Shown here in pieces: positions 45,421 to 57,300 of a stretch of 64,000 bases of DNA. The notes beneath the pieces were generated by a model that worked only from the letters and a program-made list of their open reading frames with translations, was not told the origin of the DNA and did no database searches. This DNA comes from Peromyscus leucopus (lineage: Eukaryota > Chordata > Mammalia > Rodentia > Cricetidae), in contig NC_051075.1 of NCBI RefSeq assembly GCF_004664715.2, positions 25,516,215 to 25,580,214 of the forward strand. The letters are read 5' to 3'. Both the position numbers and the translations under genes were made by a program. Position 1 is the stretch's first letter; the number at the start of each line of letters is the position of its first letter.

Positions 45421-48199
45421 ATACATAATTATGCTTCTAGAGAGATTTAAAATGTGTAACATAAAGTAGTAAAGGAAGTGAATATTTATCAGCATCGTGG
45501 TATTGTTCTCAAACCTGAGCTCTTTTAATAAAAAAGTTTGCAACTTTAGCAAATTAACAATAGCTTTGCAGCTAAACCAGTACTTTAAAAGCAGTGTTAA
45601 ATGTCAAAACTTTGTTAAATGAACTCAACTAGCTTGCCACAGACTAACTTCACCTTGATACAATATACAGCTAAAAACTTTGCTGATCTGAAAAATTTAA
45701 ATGCATATAGGTCTCAAGATACATGACTGGGTATTAATGTATCACATGCAAGAGGCTTTTAAATTAATTGCTTAACTATTTAAAGAATATTTTGTGATAT
45801 TGATAAGAATCTGCATTGTTTTATATTCATTCCATATAGGTTGGTTATTTTTAAAATCAAATAACAGTCATCATAACAATGCACTTGCTTTAAGTCTGTT
45901 TATACGCTTTTGCTTTGATGGCATACCATCTACATAGGCCCACTGCCTGAAGACAATCTAAAATATATAATTTTTCCTAATTCCCCAAGTTAAGAAAGCC
46001 AAAGAAACAATAAAATAATTTGATCCTGGACTTGCAAGTCCCAGAAGTTGCTTGTAACAGCTTTACTATTTTTCCAAAGGTGCCATTTATTAGAGACCAG
46101 CATTACATGAGTTCCAAAGTTATGAAACTTCAGTGTCTTCCTAATATTGTAATCTGGATCATTTTTTTAAGGCTCAGTTAACTTACCATCTGTTAAGCAA
46201 AGGTCTTTTCTTCAAGCTCTCCAGTTTAAAAGGCGCTCTTGTCCTGACGTGAAGCGGAGGGCATTCCCACCCCTTGAGAAAATTTTTGAGGAACCAAATC
46301 ACATAAAGTCAATCTGATAGAGATTTTATTCCACCCACCCCCACGTTTGTTTACTTCTTTAAAATTATTTTTAAACCAATTCACTCCCCCACCCACTCAC
46401 CCAGGACTTTAAGCTGAATGAGAACTGTGTCTAATGAATACCACTGAGGTTAGAGTCGCAACCGAATCATTATCTGGCAGAAGAATGTGAGCCCTGTTTC
46501 GGCTGAACCAATTATTTTTATCAAATGACTTTTCTACTTAAATTGTTTGCTTTAAAAATGCCATTTTTTAAAAGTAAGCAGAGTTTTCGTAATGCATGTT
46601 TTAGACCACGATTACCCCAAACTCCTACAAATCAATGTGTGGGCAACAGAGCAAACTTCGGGCTGATACTTACAGAAACGGCTGTCTGGGAAAGCAGCTA
46701 ACACTTACAGCCAGCCCTGCAGGACAAATGCAGCCGTCTTGAGTTAAATACAAGTGTTACTGTGTCGTTAATAGCAGAAGGAAATCATATCCCACCATAC
46801 TTTTATGTTATTATGTGTGAAATGATTATCCAAACTAAAATATTTGTCCTGAGGCTGGTGATCTGAAGGGTAGGTTTGCTAAGGGTCACAGATGCACCCT
46901 CTCACCGAGCTGGAGAGTAAACCTGTGCAAAGAGGAGAAACAGTTAATGCTAGGCAGAGGATGGTTCTCAAAACTTGTTTTCTTTCTGCAGGCATATGAG
47001 TTTTCAAGAAAGGGAATATTTAGCAAAGGCCTTTTTCTTTTCCCTGTTTGTTTATTTATTTATTATTTATTTATTTTTGAGATGGGTTTGCCGAGGAAGA
47101 GGGAAAAAGCCACATCTTGTATGAAGTAAGAGGAGACAATATGCAGACCAGAAAAAAATAAATAAATAAACAAAAGCCAGACAGCTTAGCTTTCCTCCAA
47201 AGCATGTTTCCTTCTACCAGGAGATGGCTGAGGAGTTTGAGAGCGGCTCGTTTGCAAGGACAAGCCATGCTTTGTAAACCCTGGAGACTGGACCATAGAC
47301 TTCTAACTAAGACATCTCACTGAGAGCAACAGCACCGGTTTTATTGCTGGTTATGCCTCCAAAAAAAGGCTGTCTGCTAGCTGTTCACAAACTAGCTTTT
47401 TAAAGGGGGGCAAACCTTGACAAGAAATGCTTGTCAAAACGTGTGAATATTTTTTCATAGGTTATTTTTTAAATGTTCTGAAGCCCTTCAGTGGCTCAGA
47501 ATAGTCTGCCTTTCAGGTTGGATGATGAACAGCAAACCAACACCAGATTTTTTTTTTTTTAAATGTAGGATACATGGCAGAACTTTAAATACCACTTACA
47601 AGAAACACACTGTGAACTTCATGAAAATGGGATAAAAGCAGTATTTTTCCCTAGCAATATTTTTCCTGAGAATAAGAAATCAACCTAAGGCTAAGTTTTT
47701 CTGGGTAAAAGCAAGCACTCAACGAGTTGTGAAAACAGGCCAGTGTTAAGTCCTGTATCTTCCCTTAAGATAGATAGTGTCAATATTATGTAGTTAACTT
47801 AGTTCAGTACTGTGTTAATTATGAGAATAGGTGTAATGTGATAACTACTTGCAATATAATAATCATTCATAATACCCCTGTATTCAGTGGCTCAGGATAG
47901 GCTCAGGGTTTTTTCCCCCACAACTACAACAGTCATACAAAACGCATATAATAATTCAAATTCATAATCTAAACTTTATTTTTAAAAAATCAGTATTTTT
48001 CTCATGCTCAAATACATAGATAAAATTAAAACAAAACTTTGAGTCAGATTCTCATTAGAGGATTTTTGTTTTTCAAGATCTTATTTCCAAACCAGTTACT
48101 TAAAAAGAATGAAAGAGGGAAGAGAAATTAAAATGTGTCACGAAGTGTAGTGAGTCAAATATGTCCTTCCTGTCCTTTCTGCAACAACACTGTGGGAAA

Positions 48200-48520
48200 T
48201 GAGGACCGTGAAGATCAGATGGTGTACTCGTGTGAAAGGTGTCGCAAAGCATCCCGTTGATTGGTTCTAATTAACTACGATGCTCTTGTGTTCTCAGCTT
48301 TAGCCGGGACACACTACACAATGCCTTTTATTTGGCTTTCAATGGATTTTTACTTAATAACAGCTGATCACTATATCTGCAGCCTTTTGGGTTCTTTTAT
48401 TTCCTAGGATTTTCTTGAATATTTTATTTTCCGTTTTGAAAGATACATTTGAAGCTATTTCTATGCCATAAGAAGTAATAAATGTTAACGGTACTCATGT
48501 AGTCTTTCACACATATTTTG
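48200..48520. promoter_or_regulatory. Possible conserved non-coding element
   Basis: GAAAGGTGTCGCAAAGCATC (T-box-like AGGTGT), GTTGATTGGTTCTAATTAAC and TTTGCATATTTGCATTTGG (octamer-like). Judged by motif content only. Confidence 0.3.
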
Positions 48521-48767
48521 CATATTTGCATTTGGTGACTATATTCTCAAACCACATTTCGATTTCTCTTTAAAAGTTGTATATCTGGGCAATGGTATAA
48601 GCAGGAAGTTCTGAAAGGCAACTGTGAACCACTAATTTTCTTTTGCTTTTTAATCAAACTACTAAAGAGAACAGAGCCAAAAACAAATCCATGAAACTTG
48701 CATGGATTCTTTGCAATGGGAAGGATTCCAGAATTTTAAAATATTAAATGAAATTCTTTGCACTCAC

Positions 48768-48797
48768 CTTTCTCTGATGACTTAATCTGAGACAGGC
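48768..48797 (-). other. Speculative 30-nt microexon
   Basis: On the minus strand CTTCTCTCCATCAG|GCCTG and GAGAAAG|GTGAGTG bound 30 nt. Spliced after the exon ending at 63313, the frame would stay open (...SLSQIKSSEK...). Sites this short often occur by chance. Confidence 0.12.
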
Positions 48798-49559
48798 CTG
48801 ATGGAGAGAAGTCATGAATTTTCACCAACTTCAAACATGTCATACACTAAAAAAACATTTTGATTTGCTCTGGGACCCCTGCATGTCTCTGCAGCCTACT
48901 AATGGTTCTGCTGTGATGTTTTGTAGGTACAAACCCCACGGAGTTCCAGGAGCACTAGGAGATACATGAATAAAGTAAACAGCCTTTAAGTGGGAAGGAA
49001 AAAGCATTAAGTAACAGCAAGTTTCCAAAGAAATACACAAGTTTAAATAAGGAGCTGTAGTTAGAAGCAGCACACTTTCAGTCATTTCAAGGACCTCAGT
49101 TTTTTTACAATACTACCTTTCCTAAGACCATCCAATTATTTGACCTGAGTCAAACAGAATCATTTTGGACAGGAAAATCCATAACCGAAATATTAGAGCT
49201 TAAATTGTCCATTTAGCTGAGTAGGCCTAGGAAGTGATTAAATAGTACTCCTCTTTTTGTTCATCTGAAGATGCAATGTGATTCATGTGAGCAGTAAGCC
49301 TGATGCTTCAAAACAACCAGCATCCTCACCCCTGCCTGGGAGAAGGCTACATGAGTTAAGCATGGAGAAACAAAAATGGAATTGTACTTAAATGACACCC
49401 TGGGGGAGGAGTTATCTCTGAAATACTTCTATCCCTCTTAAAACTGAAAAAAAAAATAAAAATTAAGTAAATAAAAAGTACTAAGATGAAGTAAGAAATG
49501 AACATTAGGAGCGATTAGTGGATGAAAAGTTGTGAGTCCGGGGTCCTTTACACTGGGCT

Positions 49560-49660
49560 CTTCACCTTACAAAGAGGGACAGGGTGGCTCAGGGAGATGC
49601 AGCAACTTCCTCAAAGTCCTTCAAAGACTGAAAAGTGAGATGGGCAGGCAAGTCAGCTGG
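49560..49660 (+). mobile_element. MIR SINE fragment (ancient)
   Basis: AGAGGGACAGGGTGGCTCAG, GGAGATGCAGCAACTTCCTC and AAAGTCCTTCAAAGACTG resemble the MIR core (gaaactgaggctcagagaggttaagtaacttgcc pattern). Confidence 0.5.
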
Positions 49661-50219
49661 CTCCGGGTAGCATTCTTGCTACAATTATGCTGTCTTTGCT
49701 ACAGTAATAGAAACACCCACTCAGTTACTTGCCAATCACATAAGTAAAACAATGCATGTATTTTAAAGGTACATGCAGGTCACACTAAAATTAACAACCA
49801 CTGCAATGTGTGAGAAGTCGTTTCCTTTTTTTAAAAAGAAAAGAATATTTCTCTAGAAAATACCTTTATGCTTTCATTCTTGCCCTGCTTCTAGGGCGCA
49901 GATCTATTTAATGAAGTGCATTTCTCCTTAGCACCCTTACACCACAACAGCAGCTGTGAAAACTACTGTTACTCACAGGCTCTTATTTTCAATCTATATT
50001 TTCTATTCTTCGGATGGCATGGCTTTCCTAGAACGTGTTTCTATGTTCAGATATTTACAATGGCTTTTTGGTCTGGTACACAAGATAAAATATTAACTTC
50101 TTTAAGGTCTTTAACTTTTAACTTGGACCCACCCCTCAGTTTTACTTCCAACATTCCCTTTACAGTTTATGCTCCGTAATACAAAGTAGGTATGATTCTC
50201 TGGCAATGGCAGGCTTCCC

Positions 50220-50535
50220 CATCACCTCTGGGCTTTGCGCATATCATCTCCTCTGCCTAGAATACCTTTTACCTCCATTAGGAGTGAGCTCAAACATCAC
50301 TTTTCCTCCTCCTGCCAGACAAAGGTACATCTTCCCCTGAGGTACTACTGCGTTTTGGACTTTGAATGACTCCCTTTTGCACTGAACTGTAATTATCTGT
50401 CTAAAAAAGAAAAAATCCATCTTCTCCCACACAGTGTCTTTGAGATCAAAGACCTACCTTTCTCTCCAAGGTTAGTGTTTTGCCTAGGGTGAGCACTCAA
50501 TGAATGTTTGCTGACTGAATAAATGAATCAATAAG
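50220..50535 (+). mobile_element. L2 LINE 3' end
   Basis: AGGAGTGAGCTCAAACATCA, CTTTTCCTCCTCCTGCCAGA, CTGAACTGTAATTATCTGTC and GTGAGCACTCAATGAATGTT followed by TGAATAAATGAATC reproduce the L2 3' terminus. Confidence 0.8.
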
Positions 50536-50831
50536 TAGACTACTGTACTTTATCTCAGCACCTTTGTCTTGGTATCATATCCCTAGTTTTTCCATTATAA
50601 TCTCTAAACCGGTTATATGTTAACAACAGGATATTTGAAGCAACTTGGTCCGAGCTTCTATCAACTCCTCCCCCAAGAAGACTTTTTAAATCATTCTCTC
50701 ATGGTAGTGAATTGACTTTGATATCAGGTTTGAAATACCAACCCCTTACCTTCATGTGAATGAAGAGTGAATTCTTGAGTTAAGAATGGGCCACTATTTG
50801 TTCTAGACATTGATAAAGAGATTTCCCTTAT

Positions 50832-50965
50832 TTTTTAAATTTTATTTGTTTGTTTGGTTTTAGACAGGGCCTTGAACTCATTATGCAGCTGAGGTTGACC
50901 TTGAACTCCTAACCCTCCTTCCTCAGCCTCCCAAGTGCTGAGATTACAGAAATGCACCACCATTT
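50832..50965 (-). mobile_element. Old B1-related SINE (antisense)
   Basis: AGACAGGGCCTTGAACTCAT, GACCTTGAACTCCTAACCCT and CCCAAGTGCTGAGATTACAG. Confidence 0.85.
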
Positions 50966-52046
50966 CCATTTCTTAGTAGGAATACAGCTTGAAAGACCAC
51001 TTGAAATCCATGAAGGCTGTAAACACATATTTAGATATCAACATTACCTTTACACCGAGTGAGTGCTTTAAAAGAGGACTCTCTGGTTTAGAGGAGTGGA
51101 ATGCAGATAAAAGATTTCCTGTTTCTGGGATGCTGTCACTATTACTTTGACTCTATCCAGTCTTGCCCATCTTGATCAATAAACACTGCCTAGATACAAA
51201 TGTCTGCTATGAGAGATTGCTCAGGGAAGCTAGGGATTTCCTCGGTGCATAAACATATTTCCCACTTGAAATGATACTCTCATGTTCATCAATAAATGGT
51301 GACATGAAATGATACCCTCATATTCACCATTCAAAACTGTAAATAATCTTGAGCCAGGCCCTCTAATGAAGAAAGAGGCCATCCAGTAGCCCATTGGGCT
51401 GAGAGAAGGCACAGAGTATCTCAGGCTTAAGACCACTTCTACACTCACGATCCCACCCACCAACTCCATTCACTCCACTGACTCCAGTGTGCCCTCAAGC
51501 TACACACTAAAATGTGAGGAGTACTCACTGAGGGACAGAAGTTAGGAACACAGTTCAGTGGTCCTCGGTGGGCCACCTTCCTAAATCAGCCCTATGTGGG
51601 ATTAAGACTAACAATCAGCACTAGTTTTTGAATTCTTTTTTGGGGAGGCCATGCCAATCTGTTTCCAAATCTATTGCATAAGGAGCAATAGTGTTTGTGA
51701 CTTCTAGTTCTGTTATCACTTCAGAAGAAGGCCGTCTTTAAGATGGTAAAATCTTGGATGATGAGTGTTCTCTAGTGGGTTTACATCTGAAATGTAACAA
51801 AAGATTAAGGCTTTCAAAGCTGTTTCTTCTTTAAATTCACTGTGTGTTGCATCTGGGATTTCATGCTTGTTTTGAACAAAATAATATCATACCACACCGT
51901 CATAATTCGAATAGGAAAATACCAGAATTCTCTCTTATCAATTGGCAAAGGATGGGCCTTTTCTCCCCCCTGTCATTTTCAAATGTTTATTTGTTATCAA
52001 AACTACCTAGAACTCTGTTTCATTAGCATTAAAAGAAGAATATATC
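50966..52046. other. Unique sequence, nothing recognised
   Basis: GATACTCTCATGTTCA and GATACCCTCATATTCA (51270-51325) are a short imperfect local duplication. No gene seen. Confidence 0.35.
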
Positions 52047-52190
52047 ATAGCCAAGCATAGTGAGTCACACCTTTAGTCCCAGCAGAGGCAGAGGCAGGCG
52101 GATCTCTGTGAGTTTGAGGTGTGCCTGACCTATATAATGAGTTCCAGGACAGCCAAGGCTACATAGTGAGACCCTGCCTCAAAGAAAAAA
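52047..52190 (+). mobile_element. B1 SINE (diverged)
   Basis: GCCAAGCATAGTGAGTCACA, GCAGAGGCAGGCGGATCTCT and AAGGCTACATAGTGAGACCC, followed by an AGG-rich tail (52190-52220). Confidence 0.92.
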
Positions 52191-52635
52191 GGAGAGGAGG
52201 AGGAAGAGGAAGAAGACGATACTAATAAGAATTACAAGAGAAATAATGAGAATATTTCACAAACTGAGTTAAAAAGTGTTTGTTCAAAAAACGCTATGTA
52301 TAAGGCACTATGCAAGGTATAAACAGGAGGGACATAAAGAAAAAAACTGGTGGTTTTACCACTTTGAACTTATGGATATGGAATGTGACCACCTAAGTCA
52401 TAATACACTTACAATTTCCTGCTTGTCTTTTGCTCTCTGTCATCTTGAAAGAAAAACTTGTCAGAAAGTGTTAGTCAAGCTGGAAAATGTTCTTGAGCAA
52501 AAATTTCAACTTTATAATTAGTAAGCAAGAAAAAAATGTCTTCAACTTGGGTGGAGCCATTTGAAGTTTCCTCACAAAGTTTCAAAGGGACTTCAGCTTT
52601 ACTAAGGCTCTAAAATGAATTTATTACATTAAGAC

Positions 52636-52654
52636 GGCTCTTGGAGCAAGAGCC
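52636..52654. repeat. Perfect hairpin, 8-bp arms, 3-nt loop
   Basis: GGCTCTTG-GAG-CAAGAGCC. It sits in a TAAT-bearing, apparently conserved stretch (AGCAGTAATTTGTATTATC follows). Role unknown. Confidence 0.8.
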
Positions 52655-55299
52655 AGCAGTAATTTGTATTATCAGCTAATAAAATGGAGGTTAGGCATAT
52701 TTGTTCAATAAGTCTCTTTTATTCACTTTTACAGACATTCTCTCTTCTTTCTGCTTAATGAACATGGAAGACTGTTCATCATTCAGTATTGTTTAAGTTA
52801 TAAAGTACAAATCTGTCATCTGGTTTTAAAATATTTTCCTCCTTTGGTAATGTAGCTGACTAATATCTATCTCTGTTCTTTAAGAATATACTAATATGGT
52901 AGTATAATTTTGGAAAATTAAATTTGGAGTTTTTTACATTTTACATCTAGAGATCCCCTTAGAATATTAGAAAATATTATTTAAAGAATACATTTTTCTA
53001 GCTCTCCCAAACACTCACACTTCAATGAATTGTACCTTTCTTTTCTGTTCAAATGTCTTACAGGCCTTCTCATGTAGGCAAGTTCCCTGTGGGGGAAAAA
53101 TTCAGTGAAGCCCATGGGATTTTCTTGGTACCTACTAGCAAGTTATGGCTTTACCTTTGGTGATAATAGCTCATTTTATGTCCCCAAACTACTTCCAAAA
53201 TGAGATTACGAGAAAGAGGGCCTATCTTCCCAACCAAGAGGACCTTCACATTCTTATTTCACATGTAGAACTCCTGCATGATGCACTCCTACATGTTGTA
53301 GCCTCACACAGAGAAAGCTGATATTTGAGATTAAGTGTATTTGATTTTACAGTGCCCCTGATGTGACAAATAGTACCTTATTTCAACCTGAGGTAGGAAA
53401 AAAAAAAAAAGCCTTTCGATATAATCCCATTTTCACATTTCTCTGAAAGTTCAGTGCCTAATCTCTAATGGATTTAGTAGGGGGAAAAAACCTTTATTAA
53501 AGCAAATGCTCTAAGTCAGAAATTTGTCCAACTGACATGAAATAACACTCCTCCAAATTTCACTGACAGTCCTTGATTTTCTCTGCGGTATTCACCACTA
53601 TCTAACGAGGGGGACTTCCTGGATTTTCGCCTCTATCAGTCATGAGAATCCTACTTTGGTGGTACTTTTCAAAACTAAGGCTGTCTAGTAGGACACAACT
53701 TCCTTTCCCAAGGAACTGTGGGAGAATTTCTTTATCTAAGTCACTTCTTGTTTTTTTTTTTTCCTTCTGGCTCTTTCCAAGAATTATCCCAGGGGTCTGT
53801 TCCAAATTTGAGGTGGAAGATGTAAACAGGGGCTATGGCAGACCTGCAATCCGCATGGAAGTGTCCTGGTCCCTTCTAGATGCTACTTCAGGATGACAGG
53901 AGTGATTCACTCCTCTTTCTGTCTCCTGGCAGCTAAATGGGACTATTGGAGCGCTGCCAGGAGGGTAGGTAGCCAACCTGCTCGCCCTTGATTGTGCCTG
54001 CCAGCTTTTTAATGACAGAGTAGGGTCAAGTAAGAGAAATCACAAACGGAGGAGAGTATTCTGAGAATGTAGAGGCAGTTAATGTCCCTCCAAACCTCAG
54101 ATGGCTGGCAACCCTTGGCAGAGTAGTCTATGATTTGTGGCACCTGACCCTTTCACTGGGACAGTTATCTCTGCATTCACTAGAAACATATTTACAGAAT
54201 CTCTCCATTAGCAAAGATGCCTTGTGTGTGATTACCCAATTGTCATGGTCACACTAGGGTTTTGATACAGATCCTATTCACAAATGAAAGGGTGCACTAA
54301 ACTACACACAGAGCGGGTGTGAACCTGGGATCCTCACTCAGTAGTCCATCAAGATTTCTCTTGGTAGATCTCAAAGAGATGACTGTTTCAACCCTCTCCT
54401 CTTCTTCTCCCCCGCCTCCAATTATATTCTCCCACATCCAAGCTCAGAAAAGAATTTTTCTGTTTTTTTTTATGCTTAAAAATTCTTAATGGCATTCATA
54501 GTAACTAAGAATAACAATTATCCTAACAGCATGGCCTATTTTATACGTATTTGAGAAAGCATTACTTTCTTAAACCAGTTAATACTGCTCTAGACTTTGG
54601 ACTTGGTACTTAATACTTAGTTAGTATCAGCAAAATGCTTTCTCCCCACTTAAAGAATTTCAGTCACAATCGCAGACAGTTAGCTTGCAGGATGTCTTTC
54701 TTTCTTCGTTCTGATGGATTCAAAAACAAAGGAAAAATTAAAATATCCACCCTGGGACAAGTGACCATGAAAGAACCACTTAAAAGTCAGAGCGTGCCTT
54801 TAGAAGTGCCGAGGTCCTCTTTCGGATTGAAAACAAACGGCACTGAAGCCCTCCTTGTGAGAAGTCCTCCTTGTGTTTACGTTCTGTGCTGACTGTCTAT
54901 AGTATTCGCTGGAAAGGTGATTTGAGGAACAGAATCAGATGAACTAGGAGAGGGTAAGTCATGAATCAAAATGGAAGAAGCAGGAAGGACTCTGGAGTCC
55001 TTGCTAGCTCCCCAATGAAGAAATGCTCTGAAATGATCAAAGGGACAGTCTCCTGGATTAAACAATGAAGGTCATAAACTCTCCACAAATCCCGGTTTCT
55101 GCTGACCTAACAGAAACTACAGGCTACTCCTTGGAGCTGCCTAAGGACTAAGTGACCAGCCCCCCTCAACCCTGGTTGGAGGCATCACCCAGACAGGCTT
55201 GGCTTTGGACCTCTGGAATCTGGCGATCAGAATTGAGGGCTCTGTTCTGGAGGGTCATTGGCTTTAGGAGACCCAGGGCAGAAGACAGCCTAGCCAATA

Positions 55300-55860
55300 C
55301 CAGTGCAAAAGAGTACCTGGCCAAGAGAAGACCACTGCACGTCTGTCTCCCTGGGCTGGCCAACTCTGCGCAGGAGGACCTTAGGCCCGGAGCTAAATCC
55401 AAGCCCCAACAACACAGGAAGCTCTCCCTGGGGCATGGGGCGGGCGGGGGGGGGGGGGGGGGACAGCCGGACTGGTCAGAAGGCAGCATCCCACCAGGCT
55501 CCCGGACTGTGAGAACTGGGCCTCCACCTTGCTACACCGACCTTGCCCGGATCCACCGCAAGAGGACCGACGCGTTAGCGGGTGGGTGCCTACTGCCCTG
55601 GGTGCCTACTGCCCGGCGGAGCCTACGCAGGCAGCAGGGTTTGGGCGCGCACCGGCGGGGAAGCTCCACGTGGAGCCCGGTGTAAGCGCCTTGGTGGGGA
55701 CTCCCCCCCGCCACGAGCCCTCCCCCCACTCCCAACCCGGTGCTCTCCCTGCAAGGGCGCCTCTCGCTGCTGGGAGCCTCTCGATGCTGTCCGTCGCGAC
55801 CCGAATTCAACCTCCAGGAAGATGATCCCAGAGACAGCGAGCAACAGGAGAAGAATAATT
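55300..55860. promoter_or_regulatory. CpG-rich region (candidate CpG island or promoter)
   Basis: GC-rich with frequent CpG (GGCGCGCACCGGCGGGG at 55650, CGACGCGTTAGCGG at 55567). All open frames here (up to 177 codons) overlap on both strands and look composition-driven. No splice donor is convincingly linked. Confidence 0.45.
55446..55462. repeat. G17 homopolymer in a G-quadruplex-prone tract
   Basis: Preceded by GGGGCATGGGGCGGGC, giving at least four G-runs within about 35 bp. Confidence 0.9.
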
Positions 55861-56019
55861 TAAGTGGGGGAGGGGACGGGCAAGAGGGCCAAGGAGGAAA
55901 GCTCACAAGAAAAGCCCCATCGCTACCAAAACCGTTTCTAAAAAGTCCTGAGGTTTTTATTCCTGAAGACTTCACTTTAAAAGCTGAAAGGAAAAAAAAA
56001 AATTATTCCACTGCTTTTA

Positions 56020-56340
56020 ATTGAAGTAAACAGAGTGCAACAAATCCTAACTCAAATATGATTGCAGTGAGATTAGGGTCTAATTGCTTAGGGTTCAGGT
56101 GGAATCTGCAGGCTAAATCCTACAGGGCCAATCTGAATTTCTCAATCCTTCTGTCAAAAGGAGAGCGCTGAGAGCCCACACGCTTCCTAACAAGTCATTT
56201 TTAACAGTTACAAGCTTCGCACAAAGACCACACAGGGCGTCTAAGAGATGCAAATCTAATCCCTGGTCGTTCTACAGGCCTTCAACAAAGATGTGCTAAA
56301 CCCTAATAGAAAAGAAATCAGTTCTCTGTCACCCGTCCCT
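56020..56340. promoter_or_regulatory. Possible conserved non-coding element between two CpG-rich stretches
   Basis: ATTAGGGTCTAATTGCTTAG, TCATTTTTAACAGTTACAAG and the octamer-like GAGATGCAAATCTAATCC. Non-repetitive. Confidence 0.35.
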
Positions 56341-56689
56341 GGTAAAATCTATTAGAGAATGGCCAGAGCCGCATCTACAGCAGTTGCTGCAAAGGTTAAG
56401 GACAACTACAAATAAGAGAGACCCAAGTTTTGTTTTCCGTGTGAAATATCGGGAAACGCTAACCCCAAATGAGTGACAGGATTCGATCCGTGGCTTCGCA
56501 TTCATTTGAACGCTAGAAAAAAAATAAATAAGTAAGTAAACACACACACATTAAGACTTTTGAAGACTCCGTTTCTGAATTTAGGAAAGATGAAACAAAT
56601 TCGTCCCAAAGATGGAAATCTTTGCCTCCAAAATTAACAAGAGACTAAGAACCAGGGAAGCAGGGAGAGCCGCGTGTTGAAGAAGGACT

Positions 56690-57210
56690 CAGGCCTCAGC
56701 CTCGGGCTGTCTGAGTTCCCACAGAGCCCGGTTTTTCTTCGAAAAAGCCCGACGGCGGAGCCGCCCGGGGCTGGTGGGCTCCGGACGCGGACGCGGACGA
56801 CCTCTCCGCCGACGGCCCCGCAGCCTGGACCGCCTCCCTCCTTCCCAGCCCGGCCCGCAGCGCCACGGTCCCTCCAGGAGACCTCACCCCGCCGGTGCAG
56901 AGTCAGCCGGTGCTTCACAGCCGCCCAAGCGTCTCAAATGAGCGCCTCGGCCGGTCACCACCCAAATGAGGCCCTTATTCAGGCAGGCAGTGTCATGCTG
57001 GGGTATTTAAAAGGTTGTGATGCAGCTAAAATACTTCACAGCGTGTGTGACCCTTAAAATAGAAAGAGTCCGGGTGCCCCGGCGCTGCAGAGATGCCCCC
57101 TAAGGGAGCCGAAGCGGGGCGGTGACTTCCTTGTGGCTGGGTAGAGCCCCTCCAGCAGGCCCAGGCAGTCTCTGGGCTCCGAGGCTGTGTGCGTCCCGCG
57201 GAGCCAGCTG
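56690..57210. promoter_or_regulatory. CpG island (candidate promoter)
   Basis: Dense CpG: GCCCGACGGCGGAGCCGCCC, GACGCGGACGCGGACGACCT, CGCCGACGGCCCCGCAGC. It is the most CpG-dense stretch in the window. Direction of transcription cannot be decided. The 127-codon open frame on the plus strand is not recognised. Confidence 0.55.
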
Positions 57211-57232
57211 CCCTAGCCAGTTGTTTCTGGTG

Positions 57233-57300
57233 GTGGTGGTTGGTTGTATTTTGTTTGTTTGTTTGTTTGCTTGCTTGCTTGCTTTGTTTCGTTTTTAAGA
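57233..57300. repeat. (TTTG)n/(CTTG)n low-complexity tract
   Basis: GGTTGGTTG then TTTGTTTGTTTG and CTTGCTTGCTTG units just right of the CpG island. Confidence 0.85.

Larger units (their letters stand above)
42919..50831. promoter_or_regulatory. SINE-free, motif-rich block of about 7.9 kb (candidate regulatory domain)
   Basis: No B1, B2, B3 or ID copy is seen for 7.9 kb, against roughly one per kb in the preceding 24 kb. The only repeats noted are old (MIR about 49.56 kb, L2 50.22 kb) or simple. The block is AT-rich with many TAAT cores and some retained CpGs, and contains no convincing coding exon. The clearest candidate elements are given separately. Confidence 0.45.

Noticed and set aside
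54949..54960. Plus-strand donor-like GAGAGGGTAAGTC
   Set aside because: No matching upstream promoter exon or open frame could be supported.
55152..55685. 177-codon plus-strand open frame and overlapping minus-strand frames
   Set aside because: High GC depletes stop codons in all frames. Poly-Gly/poly-Pro comes from the G-run, and no homology is recognised.
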